A DNA stretch of 64,000 bases from Lonicera japonica (Eukaryota; Streptophyta; Magnoliopsida; Dipsacales; Caprifoliaceae). The translations under genes were made by a program, and so were the position numbers. Of this stretch, positions 24,604 through 35,479 are shown one piece after another (the stretch's first letter is position 1; every line of letters begins with the position of its first letter). The stretch is from NCBI GenBank assembly GCA_021464415.1, contig CM038469.1:15106501-15170500 (forward strand), in the 5' to 3' direction. The notes under the pieces were generated by a model, which saw only the letters and a program-made list of their open reading frames with translations, did not search any database and was not told the origin of the DNA.

Positions 24604-26293
24604 GAGTAAATGACTCATTTGCACTTCGAACTTTGTACAAGGTTTCAAATTGCACCTCAAACTTTAATTTGTTCCGCTTTAGGCTCCAAATTTCAAAAAG
24701 TGGCTTTAAATGTAAACCTCGTTAACATTCCATCCATTTTCTAACGGAAGATACAAAAGAAGGGGCATAAAGATAAATCATCTTCTTCTTCTTCTTCTCA
24801 TTCTCCTTCTTCTTCTTTTTCTTCTTCTTCTCATTCTCCTTTTCCTCATTTTGGTAACCCGTGTTTTAAAAAATTGCATTTCTCGTAAAATGGATCTAGG
24901 AAGCCGAAAAAACCAGCTTATGCAAAACATGAATATGGATAGAATTAGAAGTAGAAGAAGAAACAGTTCAGTCGTCGGAGAGTTAGCGAGCAGTGTCGTC
25001 GGACCCAATGTGTAGATTTTTCGATCGAACCAGAAAGTTTAATGGGCAATTTTAACTTTTCCATGTTGGCTACAATCACCGCATTACAGGGAGGGGTACG
25101 CAGAGGAGAATAGAAATGGCAACGGGGCGATTTTGCTTAAACCCGAAACCGAACCGCATTCTTTTATCTTGAACCGAAATCGCACCGAAACCGCAACGAT
25201 TTTTTTTAATTCGAAACCGATACAAATCAATTTACGGTTAACCGATTCAAACAGCCTCACCCAGAATAACCATTATTTTAAGCAAAAAATAAATTTTAGA
25301 CATTAAATCTAGACACATAATTAAACTTCAAACAAATTAAGTTTCCATTCTTCAAAAATAATATATATATTTTTATATAAAATAATATTTATATATATAT
25401 ATATATATTCGGGGCGATTCGGAGCGATTTTTTTAAAAAAATCGAAATCGAAACCGAATCTGTAGCGATTTTTTAAAAAACCCAAAACTGAACCGGTCTA
25501 AAAAAAATTGCCCTGAAACCGCTCCAAATAGATCGGATCTGTTCGGTAACCCTGCAGGTTGGTTTTTTTTTCCACCCCTAGAGGAGAAGTGTATCGAAGT
25601 AGTACAGCAGTAAAAATACGAAAATCAGTCGCATTTGGCAAGATGATTTCAAAATAAAATGGTGAAAATCGGTGATTGAGGAGTATGATCGGCACCTGAC
25701 CTATTTGAGTAATAAATCGCGCATGTACACACCTATTTGGCCATTTGATCCAGGAGAGAATTCCTGAAAAAAATAAAATAACGCCCCTTAATGGAAAATG
25801 TATCTTTTCCGCCTTTTAATGGGTTCGATTCCTAAAAAAAATAAAATAACGCCCCTTAATGGAAAATGTATCTTTTCCGCCTTTTAATGGGTTCGATTTC
25901 TTAATTTGATTTCCCAGGTAATTTAATTCCAGCAACTTCCTTAGAACAAAAAAATTAAGCACAATTAAGGAGGAGGAAAAAGAGGAGGAGCAGAAGAAGA
26001 AGAAGAAGAAGAAGAAGAAGAAGAAGAAGAAAGAATTACCCTTATGCCCCTTTTTTTGCATATTCTGTTAGAAAATGGACGAAATGTTAACGGAGTGGGC
26101 ATTTAAAAGAAGAAGAAGAATTACCTTTATGCCCCTTCTTTTGCATTTTCCGTTAGAAAATGAATGGAATGTTAACAAAGTGGGCATTTAAAACCACTTT
26201 TTGAAATTTGGAGTGTAAGGTGGAACAAATTGAAGTTTGGGGTGTAACTTAAAATCGGGTACAAAGTTTGGGGTGCAAATGGGTCATTTACTC
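24604..26293. mobile_element. Mutator-like element with long terminal inverted repeats (1690 bp)
   Basis: Outer ends GAGTAAATGACTCATTTGCA and TGCAAATGGGTCATTTACTC are inverted, and the similarity continues inward for more than 150 bp (both arms include the AAGTTTGGGGTG/CACCTCAAACTT and GTTAACATTCCAT/ATGTTAAC blocks). The flanks AAATTTATA (24595-24603) and AAATATATA (26294-26302) match at 8 of 9, the Mutator duplication size. The inside has TTC/GAA triplet tracts near both arms (24780-24830; 25995-26030), a hAT-like insertion, and a 68-bp tandem duplication (about 25763-25898). No transposase ORF. Confidence 0.8.
25111..25580. mobile_element. Non-autonomous hAT-like element (470 bp) with perfect 8-bp target duplication
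   Basis: Ends TAGAAATGGCAACGGGGCGA and TTTTTTCCACCCCTA, flanked by identical GAGGAGAA (25103-25110 and 25581-25588). Subterminal sequence is dense in AACCG/CGGTT and GGGGCGATTCGG motifs, as in the element at 5068-5852. It sits inside the Mutator-like element, so it inserted later. Confidence 0.85.
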
Positions 26294-26332
26294 AAATATA
26301 TATATGGGTTTCACAATTTTTTCTAAAATACT

Positions 26333-27209
26333 TGTTGGTGCTAAAATCTAGAAGGGTATTTCAGACCACACAATCAAATAGTTGTATTGAATGATTGGAA
26401 TAATAAAGATGTAAAGAATCTGAGAGTGTCAAAGATGTATAGAGGAGGTTGGCCTCGTATGGAGATACGGGTTAGTCCTCCTCTGTGGAATAGAGTTAGG
26501 AGCTCGGTTTGCCTTGTATTGATCACAGAGAAACAAGTGTTACAAACTCAAATAAGCCTCTCTAATTACTTTATATTCACAATGTCATGATAGGAGTGTG
26601 CTCAGGCTATACAAGTGTTGGCTTCTCTATTTTAGGAGCTCTACTGAGTGTTCTGAGCTCCTATTCTTTTTCTCATCACCTTACTATTGAATGTTGGATT
26701 CTTTTGTTATGTTGTTGGGTTGAGCTTGGTTGGTTGAAGAAGTAAATCCTTCTTGTATATATATGATTGGAGGAAACGTGTGGCTAAAGCTCTTAAAGCA
26801 GGTCTGGAGCCATACTGTGATCATTACCAACTCTGACCTTGCTTCTCCATGAATTTTGGTGCATTAAATGCAGTTGGTGTGCATTTAATGAAGGTGAGGA
26901 GAGTTATATGCGCTCTGTAGAGCAGGTGGCAGTCGTCCATACTTATGCAAACCACTCTGGCAGAGTGGTTGGGCGAAAGGGAGCTCTAGAGCTAGTCAAA
27001 AGAGCTCTGTGGCCCGAGCTTCACAATTTTCCGTTCGTAATCAAGTCTCGAGCAGGTACTTAATTCTTAAGGGGCTCTATCCTCCTTATAGTGAACCAAC
27101 AGGGCACTTCTGAGCCCTTCACGTTGGTGCAGGTTCGATGGCTGGCGTGGATGAGCATGTGTTAGCTCGTGATTAGCGGGGTAAATTGGACTAATAATTT
27201 TCACCATCA
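26333..27209 (-). repeat. 3' LTR of the gypsy element (877 bp)
   Basis: Starts TGTTGGTGCTAAAATC and ends TTTTCACCATCA on the plus strand; aligns over its full length with 37016-37890. Shared blocks include CCTCGT-GGAGATACGGGTTAGT and GCTCGAGACTTGATTACG-type sequence on the minus strand. Confidence 0.92.
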
Positions 27210-27227
27210 ATTGCCCCTATCCTTGTC
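27210..27227 (-). other. Polypurine tract region of the gypsy element
   Basis: Immediately before the 3' LTR the minus strand reads GACAAGGATAGGGGCAAT, purine-rich and in the expected place for plus-strand priming. Confidence 0.5.
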
Positions 27228-27798
27228 ATTTAGCTTAGAGGGGCTGATTAGCGAGGATAAAAGCTCTTGTTCAGTTCCAAAAGGAGTTTCGAGCTCCGTT
27301 TGATGGATGACGTGGGGTACGAGCTCCTTGGAGAGGTCAGGTTTGGCGTATACATCGGATCTGGTGGATATCCTAAACACTGAGGTCTCTGACCCAATTC
27401 TACGACCTGCCTTTTGACCCCGAGCTCTTCGATATGATTGTTACTGTTTTGATGAGGTCGTACGTGGCCGTTCTGTATTCCTTAGAGAAAGTGAAAACGT
27501 GTGGAAGTGAGTCTGTGAGTGGACAATTAAGGCTTTGAAAAGACACTTAACTTCTCCTACACACCTTACATAACCTTCTGCCTTAGGAGGGATTTTTACT
27601 TTTCATTTCTCATTCTTTTGAACCTTAGGCACTTTAGAGCTCTCAAAGCCTTTACTCTTCCTGCTTTCTTCTATTTTGACTTACAAACACCCTTCAAAAA
27701 ATTCTTTTAAGAGGTTTTCGAGTGTATCCTTGGAAAACTTCGTCAAGTTCATTCCCCATTTCGCACCTTCTTCTCCTCTCCATATCTTAATAATACTA

Positions 27799-30598
27799 AT
27801 GGATCACTTCACCAACCAGACTCAGGGCCAGAAGATCCCTCCAAACACAGAACAGGGCTCCTCTATGGGGATGCCCTAAACCCCATCGTTGACGTGAGGT
27901 CTATAGAAATCCTAGATAGTGAAGGAGAGTTGGTTTGTGTCTGTCTTCCCTCTTGCGTGTCTAATGACCTAAAAGCCATCAAGAAATACTCAGAGTACCT
28001 CAGCTCGCTAGCCAGTTTTCGTTTCCCATCGACTTTTTCTGCCTTCAACATTCCAATCTTCAAGAGGAAATACCAGATACTTGACTCAGTCAAGATTAGG
28101 GCGGCAGATCCGAAAAAGAGAGCTTGTTATTACAGACCTGGAGAGGTCTACTTCTATGAGGCTGCCTTTGAGCATGAGCTGAGGTTCCCAATGGATGATC
28201 ACGTGAGGGAATTGCTAGCGACTATGGACCCTGCGCCTGCACATGTTAGCCCCAATATGTGGTTCTGTCTGATAGGGTCGGTGTTGATCTTTAGGGCTAT
28301 TTCTGTTGGGAGCCACGACATCACCATTGAAGAGTTCATCTCCCTCTTCCAGCCCAAGGATAGCGTTAGGAAGAACAAAGGTGTCTTCAATTGCCCCACG
28401 AGGTCAGGGGCTTCAAAGATCATTTACGGCCTCCCTGACCGCATTCCCAACTAGAAGAAGTGGTTATTCTTTGTCTCAGGGAAGGACTGAGAGCATGACT
28501 TAAGGGGTCCCAGTATCCATGACCTTAAACGCTGGCTCTCGGAGCCAGACTCTATTTGTAAGTTTATTCTCCAGCGTTAAATAACTCTTTATTTATTCTC
28601 ATGCTAGAGTTTATAACTTCCCATTCTTTTATATATTTCACAGTTAAAGAGATGAAGCCTGATTTGGTAAAGACATCCTGGATGGAGGATGCTAAAGATT
28701 TCTTTCTCAAACATTATACCGATATCGTAGCTCCTAGAATGATGTGGAGGTACGGACTAGGTCCCAGGCCCATCGATACTGAGCCCAACGTCCTTATCGT
28801 GGAGGACCTTCCTCCTTTGGACGTGCTCTTGCCTTCTGAGAGAAACGACCCAGGGCTCAAGGCTTCAAAGTCCATTTAACAAGGAGGCAGTGACCAAGGT
28901 CCTGAAAGTTTCGTAGTCATCAAAAAGACTAGAGCTGAAGCTGGTGCTCCACAAGAGGGAAATCAAGAGAAAATTCGACATGTTTCCCCCGAGGACAGGG
29001 TTTTGGTCGTGGCCCCCCTCTAGCAGGTGCCCGTGGTGCCCAGGAAGAGTAAGTCTTCCATCTTTCCCATTGGCTTTTCTTTTTGAACTCTGATTGTAGC
29101 TTTTGATTCTTACTAACTTTGATCTTCTTTTCTTCTTTCCTCAGCCCTGGTATTCAAGGTGAATACTGATAAGATAATTAAGAAAAGGATTGCGCTGGCT
29201 AGGGGCTTGCCTTCTTCGAAGAGGTGTAAGGGACCTGATAAAGTTGGGGAGGGCATTTCAAATCTGCCTAAGGCCCACCACCCAGCCCAAACGGTTGTCG
29301 CCAAACCTAGCAGCTCCTAACTAGAAAATGTACAGAGCTGGGTGGATTTTATGAATGCCCCACTAGAGGACCTCCATCTCCTTAGCCCAAAGAAAATGAC
29401 CTTAGAGAGGAAGAGGGCTCTAGAGGATAGTGCCCGCAGCCCAACTGATAAGAGCTCCGTAGGTGTTGAGGAGCTCGGGGTAGAGGAAGATTAAGTAGTT
29501 ATAACTGAGGCCAAGGATGTCCCTAAGCAGACTTTTAGACCTGGGAGACCTGATGAGCATATGCTTGATCCTAGTGCTCAGGGCAACTCTGCCTTCTTTG
29601 TCCAAGGTTATTCCCTCCCTCCTCTATCCCATAAGGTGCTGAAGCAGGCAAGGGAACGGGGAACGGGGAACGGGCTCATTAGCTAGCTCCTTTAGCCTTC
29701 ACATGAGTCAGGTATGTGTATTTTCATTCCGGGCTCCGCTTTTCGAGTTCTTTGAGTATACTTTGTCTCTTTCACTTCTTTGCAGACCATGAACCCCTTT
29801 TTCTCAACCTCCACTTGGCTCAGAAGGGCTCCAGCGCTGTGGCTAATTCAACTATCCAAGAAGAACTCACCAGGATGCAGAACGAGCTTTATGTTACTAA
29901 GAGTAACCCGGAGAGAGAAAGAGAGAGAGAGAGCTGATAACGATAAGAAAGTCATGCTAGACCAGCTAACTAATGCCTTGTCGAAGACAGAAGGTTTGAA
30001 GAGCAAGGTTGACAACTTCAACAATATGTTCGCTCGACTGGAGTCTGCATACAAGACATTAGGGCAAAAGCATGAGGCCACGAAGCAGGAGGATTTTAGT
30101 CTTAAATCTAAGCTGATCAACGCCAGGAGATACCTTCAAGCCGCTGGGTCTACGCTTGAGGTAACCCAAGGGTCCGCAGAGCTGGAGCGCAAAGGAGGGA
30201 ATACATTAAGACAGTTCTAAGTAGCAACCAGGCTTGACTTTCTGACCTGAAAAAAGAGCTAAAAGAGCTGAAGGAGTCCCTTCCTGCTATATAAGAACCT
30301 AGGTCGTTGAAGATTTTTGTGGCTCTAAAAGCCCTCTTTTGAGGATCTCTGACTCTTTCGTGACCGGCTTCTACAAGTGCAAGGAGCTAGCTCTGCAAAG
30401 GCCCAAGGAGCTAGAAGCTCCTTCAGAGATCGATGTGACTCCTGAGTTGGAGGCCAAGATCGCGGAGAAGAGATCTGATGCTCTTGCTGTGCTGCAGTTG
30501 ATCAGAGCTGAAGAGCCTAATGTGCTAACCAAGTGGGAGACTGGCAAACACTCATCTTCAAGGTCTGATGAAGGAGCTGGTGATGGGGTTGAATAGTA
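27799..30598 (+). pseudogene. Antisense gene inside the gypsy element (Transposase_28-like, intron-containing)
   Basis: Lies between integrase and the 3' LTR, on the strand opposite to gag-pol. Reading from ATG 27799 (one frame break before 27894), the first part has FRFPSTFSAFNIPIF, VYFYEAAFEHELRFPMDDHV and HVSPNMWFCLIGSVLIFRA, which resemble the plant 'putative gypsy type transposon' family (Pfam Transposase_28). Three GT-AG gaps keep the frame: 28558-28643 (GTAAGT...TTCACAG), 29049-29144 (GTAAGT...TCCTCAG) and 29712-29785 (GTATGT...TTTGCAG). After the third, a coiled-coil-like region follows (ELTRMQNELYV..., LTNALSKTEGLKSKVD...). Stops inside the exons are TAA, TAG or TGA where Gln or Trp is expected, and a GA microsatellite at 29916-29933 shifts the frame. 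A decayed gene; its function in the family is unknown. Confidence 0.72.
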
Positions 30599-30599
30599 G

Positions 30600-31685
30600 A
30601 TTTGATATGGCCCCTTCATCTCTTATATATAAATCTTAGGACCTTTGTAATCAATTTCTTTATCAATGAAATGAATTATTTTCGCCTTTAAAATTGTCTG
30701 TTACTTGTCTTATTTTCCTTTAATTATTGTCTTTTTCTTTTATCTAAGTTGTCATATGAGATGTAATGAGCTCTGTTGATGCCCTAATGCCCTGACAACT
30801 TAGAAAAAAGTTAATCACGGTTAAGCAAAATAAACAAAATGACTCAAGAGAGGTCTTTGCCATATTCACAAGAGGTTAAGGACCTGTAGCTCATTGAACT
30901 GATTGCTCTTGGGTCTCTTAGCGTGAAATGGAATTTTTGTTACTTTGGTTAAAAATTCTCAGATGTCACCTAGACTCCTCAATGTGTAAATGTGTTCATG
31001 GAGCCACTAGTTACTACACCGACCTCTTTGTGAGAGGAATTTTACAGTTCTCAATTGGCCTGTATTTAGGTCCTTTTATGCTTGGTGACTGACCTATATG
31101 GTGATAGGAATTTTTGCGAGGTCCTTAGTGTTAAAAAAGGAAAATTTGTTCTTTTTGGCTAAGTCTTGAGTAGAGTCTTGCCCCTTTCTGACTTAGGCAA
31201 TTTTGATAATTTCCTCATTTGTTAACAGGCCTCTTCAATTGAAAAATTGGCCTCTCTATCAGGGTTTTTTTTTACAGAGTGCAAGTGTGCTTCTTGCGAG
31301 CTGAACACTTACTAAACTGACATCCTTGTGAGAGATTTTTTTTATAGAGTGCAAGTGTGCTTTTTACAAGCTGAGCACTTACTAAACTGGCCTCTTTGTG
31401 AGAGTTTTTTTTTAACAGAGTGCACTTTACAAGTAATAAAGTACCAAAGAAAATTTATTTTATATACATTTCCTTGGAAACAACTATCACAAAAGTACAC
31501 TACATTTCAGCTTAAGGGTAGTATCTATTGAGGTATTCTATGTTCCATGGTCTCATGAGCTCCATGTCATCTACAGTCCTTAGATAGTAGGTATCAGGTC
31601 GGCTGACCTTGGTGACCACATAGGGACCTTCCCATTTAGCAGCGAACTTGCCATGCTCAGAAATCTTTGTTATCAAGGTGACTTT
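30600..31685. other. Gypsy element spacer between antisense gene and integrase
   Basis: 30600-30700 looks like a 3' UTR of the antisense gene (TATATATAAATC, AATGAAATGAATT). Between about 31260 and 31440 a block of about 60 bp (TTTTTTTTACAGAGTGCAAG..., CTGAGCACTTACTAAACTG, CCTYTTTGTGAGAG) is repeated three times with small changes. No coding sequence. Confidence 0.55.
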
Positions 31686-32640
31686 TTAGAGTACCAAATC
31701 GCCAACATTCAGACTTTTATACTTGACCCTTTTGTTGTAACTCTTAACCATGCTTATTTTGTAGGCATCTTCTTTGATTCGAGCTTGTTCTCTTTTTTCT
31801 TCGATAAGGTCTAAATTGGCTAGCAGGCCTTTATTGTTACGATTTGGATCATGATGGTTGATTCTGTATGTGGTTACCCTCATTTCCACTAGAATAACAA
31901 CTTCGGTTCCATAGGTCAGAGAGAAAGGAGTTTCGCCAGTTAGACGTTTGATAGTGGTTCGGTAGGCCTACATAATTAACGAGAAGACTTCAGACCAATT
32001 TTTCTTGGCATCATCGAGTATCTTCTTCAATGAGCTCAGTAGGATTCTGTTGGTGACCTCTGCCTGACCATTGGCTTGGGGATGGACAGGGGAGCTGTAA
32101 TGATTTTCAATCCCATGTCATTCACAGAAGTCCCTGAAGAGATCGTAGTCGAATTGCTTCCCATTTTTTGTGATCAACACTTTTGGCAGACCAAAAAGGC
32201 TGATAATGTTTTTCCATATGAAACTCTGGATTTTTATGGTGGTGATAGTGGTCAGTGCTTCTGCCTCAGCCCACTTGGTGAAGTAATCAATTGCTACCAC
32301 CGCAAATTTGGTTTGTCCTTTGCCTAAGGGGAAAGATCCAACTATGCCATGCCCCACTGAGAGAAGGGCTAAGGGCTGCTAACGGGGGTCATGAGTTATG
32401 TTAGGAGCTGCTGAATGTTGGCAAGTCGCTGGCACTTGTCACACTTCCTTACCAGCTCTTTGGCGTCTTGCAAGATAGTGGGCCAAAAGTGGTCCTGTTT
32501 ACTGACTTTAAGGGCTAGTTAGTGAGCTGGTGGATGACCTCCGCACATACCTTCGTGGATTTCTAACAGTGCTGTCTGGGCCTAGTGAGGATGTAGGCAG
32601 AACAAAAATAGGAGGACGTACCCCCTTTTGTACAGTGTCT
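31686..32640 (-). pseudogene. Integrase region of the gypsy element
   Basis: Order on the minus strand: a KCQRLANIQQL zinc-binding tail (about 32440-32405), the core YFTKWAEAEAL (about 32265) and GLPKVLITKNGKQF (about 32170), then a C-terminal part with MVKSYNKRVKYKSLNVGDLV near 31690-31740. Interrupted by stops. Plus-strand ORF 32076-32327 is its shadow. Confidence 0.8.
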
Positions 32641-32758
32641 CTTCAACGACCATGTACCTGTTGAAAATGTATTTTATCCTTTTAGCCATCTTCTTGTCTT
32701 CGAGAAGAGCTCCGCTCGTGAGATAGTCCAGAATTGGGCCGATCCAACACTTACAGAC

Positions 32759-33230
32759 TTATACTGGGGCTGTGTCGAGCTCTATGATCTCATCAATAAC
32801 CTTTTTTTCCAAATACTCTACATAAACACCATTCGGCACCTCCGTGGATGAGGCAAGCTTAGCCAAGCGATCTGCTTTGTTGTTCTGAGCTTGGGGGACC
32901 TTGATGAAGACTAGGTTCGAGTAACTCTGAACTGTTGCCTTAGACTTGGCCAGATAGGCAGCCATGTGATCTTCTTTAGCCACGTTGTGGCCAAGTATTT
33001 GGCCAACCATTACTGTGGAGTCATTGTAGACCACCATTTACCTTGTCCCGAGATCTGCAGCTATTCTTAGTCCTGTAATAATGGCTTCGTATCCAGCCTC
33101 GTTGTTAGAGGCTTTAAAGAGGAATTTGAGAGCTATTTCTAAGCTATTACCTTCAAGGGTGATCAGCAACACACCAGCACCAAATCTTTGTAAGTTGGAT
33201 GCCCCGTTTGCGTAGAATATTTATATAAGA
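32759..33230 (-). pseudogene. Second RNase H region (Tat-type additional RNase H)
   Basis: Minus-strand reading gives a FKASNNEAGYEAIITGLRIA motif (about 33125-33065), then MVVYNDSTVMVGQILG, AAYLAKSKATVQSY and NNKADRLAKLAS. This copy with its YxDS and NxxAD motifs, placed after the retroviral-type RNase H and before integrase, is the extra domain known in the Tat lineage. Confidence 0.75.
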
Positions 33231-33239
33231 ATTTATGGT

Positions 33240-33690
33240 CGCAAGTTTAGAGAGGTGGGGCTCGAGGTGCTTGGGTCAACAGGTGGTAGCAATTTCGGAG
33301 GCTCAGTAACTAGCTCGTCATTGTACATGAACTCTTCTATGAAGTCCGCTACGGCCTGTCTTTTGATAAATGTCCGAGGTTTATAACTGATCACGAACTG
33401 TACGAGCTCTATAGCCTAGATAACTAACATTCCCAATTGCTTTGGCTTGTCAAGGATTATTCATAGGAGCTGGTCAGTGAGTACATCAACAGCATGGGTC
33501 TAGAAGTAGGGTCTCAATTTTCTGGAAATAATAAGGAGGGCGTAAGCCAGTTTCTCTAACCTTTGATAGTTCAGCTCGGTAGCGTGTAGAGCTCTACTCG
33601 TGTAATGGACAGGAAGTTGTGCCCCTTCCTCATCTCTTATTAATGCTAAGCTAATTGCCATTCGGGAAATTGCTAGATATAAACTCAAAA
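33240..33690 (-). pseudogene. RNase H (retroviral-type) region of the gypsy element
   Basis: LYLAISRMAISLALIRDEEG and VHYTSRALHATELNYQRLEK are the standard Ty3/gypsy RNase H start following RT. Stops interrupt the rest. Confidence 0.75.
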
Positions 33691-34600
33691 TCTCCTATTT
33701 CTTTTGTGAACTAAGAAGGGGTGGAGTTCCAAGATGCTACTTGAGTTGCTGGAAGGCCAGCTCACACTCTTCCATCCATTTGAAGGCCTTCTTGAGGGTT
33801 TTAAAGAAGGGGTGGCACTTGTCAGTTGCTCTGAAAATGAACTTGTTCAAAGTTGCCACCCTTCTTGCCAAACTCTAGACTTTTTCGACTTGGATGGAGA
33901 TCTCATGTCAATAAGGGCTTGTATCTTCTCGGAATTGGCTTCAATTCCCCTCTAAGTGAACATAAAGCCTTATAATTTCCCCCATTTACTCCAAAGGCGC
34001 ACTTGGCTGGATTGAGGGATATGTCATTTTGTCCAAGTATGGCAGAGGCTTTATTGAGGTCAGCCATATGATTTGGGGCTCTAAGACTCTTAACCGACAT
34101 GTTGTCAACGTAAACCTCCATGTTTTTACCTATTTGGTCCTTGAATAGATCGTTTATGAAACTCTGGTATGTAGCTCTAGCATTCCTTAGACCAAAAGGC
34201 ATAACCCTGTAACAGTATGTGCCCTCATTGGTGATGAAGGAGGTATTCTCTTCATCTTCTATAGCCATTCTGACTTGATTATAACTAGAATAAGCGTCCA
34301 TGAAGCTTAGCATTTCGTGGCCCGTGGTCACATCCACGAATTAATCAATCTTGGGGAGTGAAAAACTGTCCTTCGGGCAAGTCTTGTTGGGGTTTTTGAA
34401 GTCTACACATATTCTCTACTTTCCACTGTGCATTTTCACTAGAACCACATTGGAGAGCCACTTGGGGTAATGGACATCCCTTATGAAACTATCTCAAAAG
34501 AGCTTCTGGACCTCTTCTTTGGCCGCTAAGTTTCTTTCGGCAGCAAAATTCCTCTTCTTCTGCCTTATAGGCTTGAAAGTCGGGTCGGCGTTCAGTTTGT
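33690..34600 (-). pseudogene. Reverse transcriptase region of the gypsy element
   Basis: Motifs in order on the minus strand: PKWLSNVVLV, a broken VDF motif region (about 34380-34420), SFMDAYSSYNQ, YCYRVMPFGLRNARATYQ and MEVYVDNMSVKS. The polymerase YVDD motif reads YVDN, and stops interrupt the domain near 34340 and 34420, so this copy is inactive. Confidence 0.88.
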
Positions 34601-35031
34601 GCACCATGGCCTCTGGATTTAGCCCTTTTATGTCATCGTGGGACTATGTAAATATATTAGCTTTAACTCGTAAGCCAATACATAGCTCTTCTTTAATTTC
34701 TAGGCCAAACTGATCATTGATTTTTAAAATTATGTCGGGCTGTGAAGGGTTTAGAATTAGATCTTCTAAGTCTTTTACTGGTTCACCATGAAACTCTTTC
34801 TTTTTGTCCTTGGGGTCTAAAGTGTTAATCTCCCATTTTTTTGAGTCGTCAGGCCCTTCCGCATAAATTGATTCTTCCACAGTCGTGACTTCGAGCTCAA
34901 CGACTGTAATGTCTGCGGTTCTGACCTCTTTTAGAGTCCCGAACTGGCAGTACTAAGCTTGCACCTGATTTTATCTAACCTCCCCGACTCCATGGGGGGG
35001 GGGTAGGGAATCTCATAGTTAGGATACAAGT

Positions 35032-35430
35032 CTAAATGGCAATGTTGATTTCATTAAGCGTACCCCTGCCGAGGATAGCATTATAATGGGGAGCTCTATC
35101 TAGTACCAAGAACTCAACGATAGTGGTGATTTGCTTTGGAGCTATACCCAGAGTTACAATGAGCTTGATGGTTCCCAGAGACTTAGTCTTCTCCCCTGAA
35201 AAACCAACCAGGGTGACCATCAAAGGGGCCAGGTGCTTTGTGGTGAGACCCATGGCCTTGAAGGCACTGTAGTACATGAGGTTGGAGATAGCCCCTGTGT
35301 CTATGAGAATTCTGTGGACATTGTGATTGCCTACCATCGCCGTCACTACTAAAGGGTTGTCGTGTGGGAACGCTACCCCATTCATGTCTTCATCAGTAAA
35401 TACGAACTCCTTGACATCATAGTTCACCAT
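35032..35430 (-). pseudogene. Aspartic protease region of the gypsy element
   Basis: An open stretch of 132 codons contains ILIDTGAISNLMY (the DTG[A/S] aspartic protease active site) and later HYNAILGRGTLN, the typical retropepsin-like end. The region reads without stops but is cut off from gag and RT frames by stops on both sides. Confidence 0.8.
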
Positions 35431-35479
35431 TTTGGTAAGCCTGAAACTGAGGTACTCTGCCTTTGAGCTTGAGGACTTG

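Noticed and set aside
24778..25008. Arg-rich ORF on the minus strand
   Set aside because: Its basic tail comes from TTC/TTCT repeats in the arm of a Mutator-like element.
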